Assembly: GCF_017377855.1 (NCBI RefSeq)
Contig: NZ_JAFREP010000011.1
Span: 186,001-250,000 of the forward strand
Origin: Acanthopleuribacter pedis
GTDB taxonomy: Bacteria; Acidobacteriota; Holophagae; Acanthopleuribacterales; Acanthopleuribacteraceae
Reading direction: 5' to 3'
DNA length: 64,000 nt
Shown here: one piece after another, positions 62,101 through 64,000 of the stretch
Numbering within the stretch: the first letter of the stretch is position 1
Layout of the letters: the number at the start of each line of letters is the position of its first letter
The notes under the pieces: generated by a model
The model's database searches: none
What the model saw: only the letters and a program-made list of their open reading frames with translations
Told to the model about the DNA's origin: nothing
Position numbers and translations under genes: made by a program

Positions 62101-64000
62101 TCAGCCCCATTCTGGACGGTGAAACGACGATTTATGCCAAAGCCGCCGACAGCGAGCGCAAGGTCGCGCATGGGGTGCAAATCGAGATTGTCGACGGACT
62201 GCCGCAACCGATCAACGGTTTGGAGCTGACCTTGAGCGGCGTCGCCGGCGTGAGCGGCAGCGTTAGCTACCACGACGGATCGACTCTGCGGACGGGCAGT
62301 GTCACGCTGGCGATTCCCGAACTGGACGAAACCTTTTCCACCCTGATCCTGGGCGACGGCACCTACAGCTTTAACCAAATCCCGCTGGGTACCTGGGAAC
62401 TGTCGGCCCACGATCGCAAGTTCGCCAAAACCAGTGAGACCTTCACGGTCGTGGCCGATGGTGACGGCGCGACCCTGACCCAAGACATCACCTTCCAACC
62501 CAGCTTCGAGCTGACCGGGCGCTTGATGGACACCAGCGATTTCAATCCGGTTGCCGGCGGTCTGGTGGAACTGTGGCGTCCCAACCCCAATCCCCACCTG
62601 GATCCCGAACTGATTTACGCCGCCGAGTCCGATCCCGACGGGTATTTCCGCATCCAACACGTGTACCCCGGCGATTACCAGCTGGTGGCTGAAGACGCCG
62701 CCTTGACCGGCAGCTACACACTGGCGTTCACCATGCCCAACCAAGATTTGGATTTGGCAAACCTGACCCTGCGCACCCGTGCCTGGATACTGGGTACCAT
62801 CAGCGACGGCGACAATGATCCCTATCATGTAGGCAGTGTGTCACTGACCCAAAATGGTCGCCTCAGTACCTACCGCATTCAGCCGGACGGCAGTTTTGAA
62901 TTCAACGGTTTGGAACCCGGTCCCTACAGTCTGACTTATAGCCTCAATAACGGCTGGACCACCGGCGCGACCAGTGGTTTGCTCAGCGCGGGCGTTAATA
63001 CCTTACCCATCGTAACCGGCGCCACCCATTCGGTGAGCGGTACGGCGATTCTGTTGCGGGATCCACCCGCGCCGCCGTGGGTGCGGTTCGTCTACAACGG
63101 CATTTCTCGTTCGGTAACCCTCAACGCCGCCGGCGATTTTGTGTTGGACGGCGTGCCCGATGACGGCGACACCGATTTGATGCTTTCCTACGGCGCGTTC
63201 TCCCGCGTCTTGCCGCTGGGTACCCTCACCGGTGATCGCGACCTGGGGACGCTTTACCTGGATACCACGCCGCCCAGCCTCGCCTTTGCCGACGAAGGCG
63301 CTACCGTTTCGGCGCTGCCTTTTGAACTCAGCTTCCAAATTGAGGAAAGCGATGCTCAATCCGAGGTGAACCCCGCCGCGACGCGGGTTTGGGTCAACGG
63401 CAGCGAGATTACGCCGCTGTTTCACACGGACCAAACCTCGATTCGTGCCACGCTGGACCGATTACCCGACGCCTTCTTGATCGGGGCCAACGAACTCGAA
63501 GTGGAAACGGCCAACCTTGCCGGCGCCTCGGTGCGGCGCAGCTTTAACCTCAATGTTGATTTGGGCGGCATCACCTTGACCGTGGACGTGCGGCGCAACA
63601 ATCAGCCCTTCGTCGGACAGGTCAGCCTGGATCGCGGCGGCTGGCAAAATACCGATGCCGAAGGCCGTGTGGTCTTCAGCGGGGTCTCCATTGAAGCCCA
63701 CACCTTGCGGGCGCGTGGCGACATTTACGGCACCCGCCTCCACTACCTTGCCGGTGGCGCGGTTAACCAAAATGTGGTGCTTTCCCTGCACCAGTACGGT
63801 GCTTACACGGGTCGCCTGATCGACGACGGCGGCCAACCGGTATCCGGGACACGGATTGAAATCGGGGAGGAGGGTGAACACACCGGACCGGACGGCACCT
63901 TCCTGTTTGACTTCCTGCCTTTGGGTAACCATCAACTGACGGCCCACGTCAACGGCCGCCACGCTTTCCTGCAACCGCGTGCCTTGGATCGCAACGGCGA
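56103..64000 (+). CDS. Giant exported multi-domain protein with carboxypeptidase-regulatory-like repeats (runs off right edge)
   Basis: Open from ATG 56103 (GGGAG upstream) to the window end: 2,632 codons with no stop. A short hydrophobic start (MPFLWILLTFCQA) suggests export or lipidation. Residues about 15-470 are beta-sandwich and CARDB-like segments (e.g. NIDNRGEIPLEGFSVTL). An alpha-helical insert lies at about 495-620. An Ig-like segment near 770-830 includes FTKPLDLNSLDP. From about 850 onward come many carboxypeptidase-regulatory-like domains of about 80-90 residues, each with a DxxGxP turn and a DADGRY or DENGFY motif (for example VRDAEGAPISGAAVYA and VTGADGRFLF). A further Ig-like segment near 2390-2490 starts DTTPPSLAF. 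Long open frames on the opposite strand are shadows of this gene. Likely a cell-surface adhesin or structural protein; function otherwise unknown. Confidence 0.85.
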   Translation, partial: MPFLWILLTFCQAPGDSLTRTVFVQEKSGLRLEPERQAVLLDPEGPDIVFQLSNDGGFSPEMRFQAALTGPGLSAPHQVDVPAQEGRILLPRSLFAAEGVFRLVNVRLTRGDNLIAFSEPAAAEIQVAENFLVSEVQVTPLSQQDLIDRGYLFSDEDYYTVEFEMALMIGSKEENVSVPVAFPKKNSEAFQPVILQDPFKPYVRLLTFPFSGDDYNIPLGASPDPPASQSYMPGLILIPGNFNYLKSHFDVTCLVLNAAPEGFDVRVNRLQARLRLPDPTRYGNPLTVKESVIKPMLHPGEDGELETADDREFILPTEKAEASYVVIGNIPGMYDVEVEVTGNLQLPQETQEVSTLTRGQIFVRSPEFSVTFEHPDAVAENEVYNLIMNIDNRGEIPLEGFSVTLDPDTLVGCELFETHPVQSPGSIAVGGTGQVVYRLRSLLSGTVISSYFKVDGAVQGALNLRVGVGEIGQRISPYVVNFPEVFHAEFPVVLTNAIRQYAKAGLDVSQATPEEVPDGLLPVSAPAVREFNELAVFAARIGSMGFSDGEQLVRLFSLWTRGVREYEPLDRVRRAQIMAGTDNPETAFAQAFNETLGGQSPDELVRLLARENEETPHVFAVMLESSVPVDLYLNDVNQTLAANRTTPYSALLPLTPTKTLFWLHGVSETPRLQVRPRGGDRAAVSLAAVYPDGEGGMLLSESGNVAFSATLDIGFDPAERRMRLLPGGGLPQNREGVAVAPKAFEMLQIRHMDPQILPSADIYGRDFLITFTKPLDLNSLDPIEEHVFINGRPAVDAKLQRDGLNLIVSSRMPLGPYHPISYEIRDPRAKSGESLSTQSGTIEGSPWYIGCSITGRVVDRNRSDLSKAKIFHWKRDWTNPSLNLEETEPGEWRIFETISLDEEGRFFFPYSPFPAFAVKDEMDLRTLKIGVLLEDGRYEEREFHPAGAGQNLIAEFAFLQQGEVRGYVRDAEGAPISGAAVYAVNQNNQQSAVITETDENGFYRAVDLEVGQILVKSANAGIVGYASGYLTQTNSPLTVDVVIDNPSGDISGRITVNDNGTIRPRENAIVAFVQQNGLVGHIRLGGEDYPYSVITTTDADGRYTLEDVPAGNGYWWVWDLNYRYFERLMVVNPDDQLTENHEYDGTPPPTGSVGGLVRNRFGNPVEGARVTAGGQLTVTGADGRFLFQYVEQGTNITVRAEHDDYGSGTFSLVLDVPSRDDLIIELRERITISGRFVDADGNPKAFADIYNPPYPMIIVPIAQTDAQGYWTATLPEPGTYAITTVDWPHIAALENLSVGDTGAQDLLLQQWATADLRVRLVNESGQPVVAKVSVKSMRPEDFTLALGLPSLKLTHINQFTDANGEVIIRNLNIGNFEVWGESGLLGETDVFSGVLEEAADGAEPRTITLVFPDSLEPANLFGRVFDTDGVTPAPEGTVVQAQGPGIEARVATDAEGNYRFENLVQTDDPVRLNIIAGHPDSGLYDTAWMDLHQDLNFRYDMILRTKGTARISVVNGDGTPVDAAAVEVSYRDVYFVPPTEPGLFGEMGEEPVRETGQITATQRSLDFGDIPTGPFTVRVSSGNGLVGLRSYVIPVDGGTVPLTVKLEASSRIDGLFLTHQDNPIPDAEIQLLAFNRLLQQRLTSSEPGEEGRFSFPDLPMRTYRLNGTDPATALQGNLEVTTSPYQPIADVTLRLDPVGDLEGLVLHEGNPVPNAQITLVRRGLKIITGSDAEGRYRFRNLALGDYEISAASPSVIGKVKTGVTLEQAFTVTPFDIHFGKLFDVDLFVESADGLPVSQMLVTAENLDYRQVVGNSAYTDENGIARLADLPVGTYRISGSHPTQSAPLSGRFTLTDADPDPAARSVRFNGWGSISGHVRDTTGSPLSQPVHVNFEYRLNGIRDRITITTDGEGYYRAGGMPTGVPIQITAYNQQTQEVANRTVTLDNHGQEHVEDLTFRASTFVTGTVRLSDGTPAVGASVWVTSPYYLLVQADELGEFYLSPILDGETTIYAKAADSERKVAHGVQIEIVDGLPQPINGLELTLSGVAGVSGSVSYHDGSTLRTGSVTLAIPELDETFSTLILGDGTYSFNQIPLGTWELSAHDRKFAKTSETFTVVADGDGATLTQDITFQPSFELTGRLMDTSDFNPVAGGLVELWRPNPNPHLDPELIYAAESDPDGYFRIQHVYPGDYQLVAEDAALTGSYTLAFTMPNQDLDLANLTLRTRAWILGTISDGDNDPYHVGSVSLTQNGRLSTYRIQPDGSFEFNGLEPGPYSLTYSLNNGWTTGATSGLLSAGVNTLPIVTGATHSVSGTAILLRDPPAPPWVRFVYNGISRSVTLNAAGDFVLDGVPDDGDTDLMLSYGAFSRVLPLGTLTGDRDLGTLYLDTTPPSLAFADEGATVSALPFELSFQIEESDAQSEVNPAATRVWVNGSEITPLFHTDQTSIRATLDRLPDAFLIGANELEVETANLAGASVRRSFNLNVDLGGITLTVDVRRNNQPFVGQVSLDRGGWQNTDAEGRVVFSGVSIEAHTLRARGDIYGTRLHYLAGGAVNQNVVLSLHQYGAYTGRLIDDGGQPVSGTRIEIGEEGEHTGPDGTFLFDFLPLGNHQLTAHVNGRHAFLQPRALDRNG

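Noticed and set aside
61587..62828. 413-codon minus-strand frame
   Set aside because: Same reason: shadow of the plus-strand repeat domains.
1..64000. tRNA, rRNA, transposase or phage genes
   Set aside because: None was recognised on either strand; a covariance-model scan would be needed to exclude a small RNA gene in the intergenic regions.

Overview
The window is 64 kb of high-GC bacterial chromosome, roughly 60% G+C by eye, with one AT-rich island at about 47.2-49.3 kb. Signal peptides, lipoprotein-like and periplasmic domains, a quinol-type nitric oxide reductase and a very large RHS protein point to a Gram-negative bacterium with a complex, large genome. The very large secreted proteins, CHAT/caspase/WD40 proteins and ABC-2 permease/M1 peptidase fusions would fit a marine Acidobacteriota (Acanthopleuribacter/Sulfidibacter-like) or a similar lineage. 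That placement is inference; no rRNA or other phylogenetic marker lies in the window.

Layout. 0-2.9 kb: the 3' end of an ABC-2 permease/M1 peptidase fusion gene, then a duplicated repeat region. 2.9-6.8 kb (minus): a BMP-type binding protein followed 2 bp later by a large membrane histidine kinase. 7.0-7.5 kb: a probable frameshifted gene remnant. 7.8-19.8 kb (plus): a three-gene set of a CHAT/P-loop/TM/WD40 protein, an exported caspase-fold protein lacking both catalytic residues, and an exported WD40 protein with an intact caspase dyad. This is the best candidate for an undescribed system. 19.9-30.1 kb (minus): a 3,397-residue exported SpvB/RHS protein. 30.8-37.9 kb: a LytS/LytTR-type two-component pair divergent from an ABC ATPase, an FtsX-like permease and a serine hydrolase. 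37.9-41.9 kb: divergent qNOR and NorR genes with a recognisable sigma-54 promoter and NorR-type sites. 42.4-44.5 kb (minus): two overlapping exported-protein genes. 44.7-47.0 kb: an overlapping histidine kinase/OmpR pair. 47.2-49.3 kb: the AT-rich island with three small exported or lipoprotein genes, bounded by two different repeat elements. 49.8-54.3 kb: an ABC ATPase and a complete ABC-2 permease/M1 peptidase fusion, paralogous to the gene at the left edge. 54.3-55.1 kb: a tandem array of hairpin repeats. 56.1 kb to the right edge (plus): a giant exported protein of at least 2,632 residues with many carboxypeptidase-regulatory-like domains, running off the window.

Three families of short non-coding repeat elements recur. 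Family I has 22-bp perfect terminal inverted repeats and internal 15- and 16-bp tandem repeats. Family II has a CCATGG-centred hairpin with a second hairpin showing compensatory changes. Family III is about 170 bp with imperfect inverted ends. I saw no transposase, CRISPR array, tRNA or rRNA gene. All functional calls come from motifs read by eye; no database search was possible.
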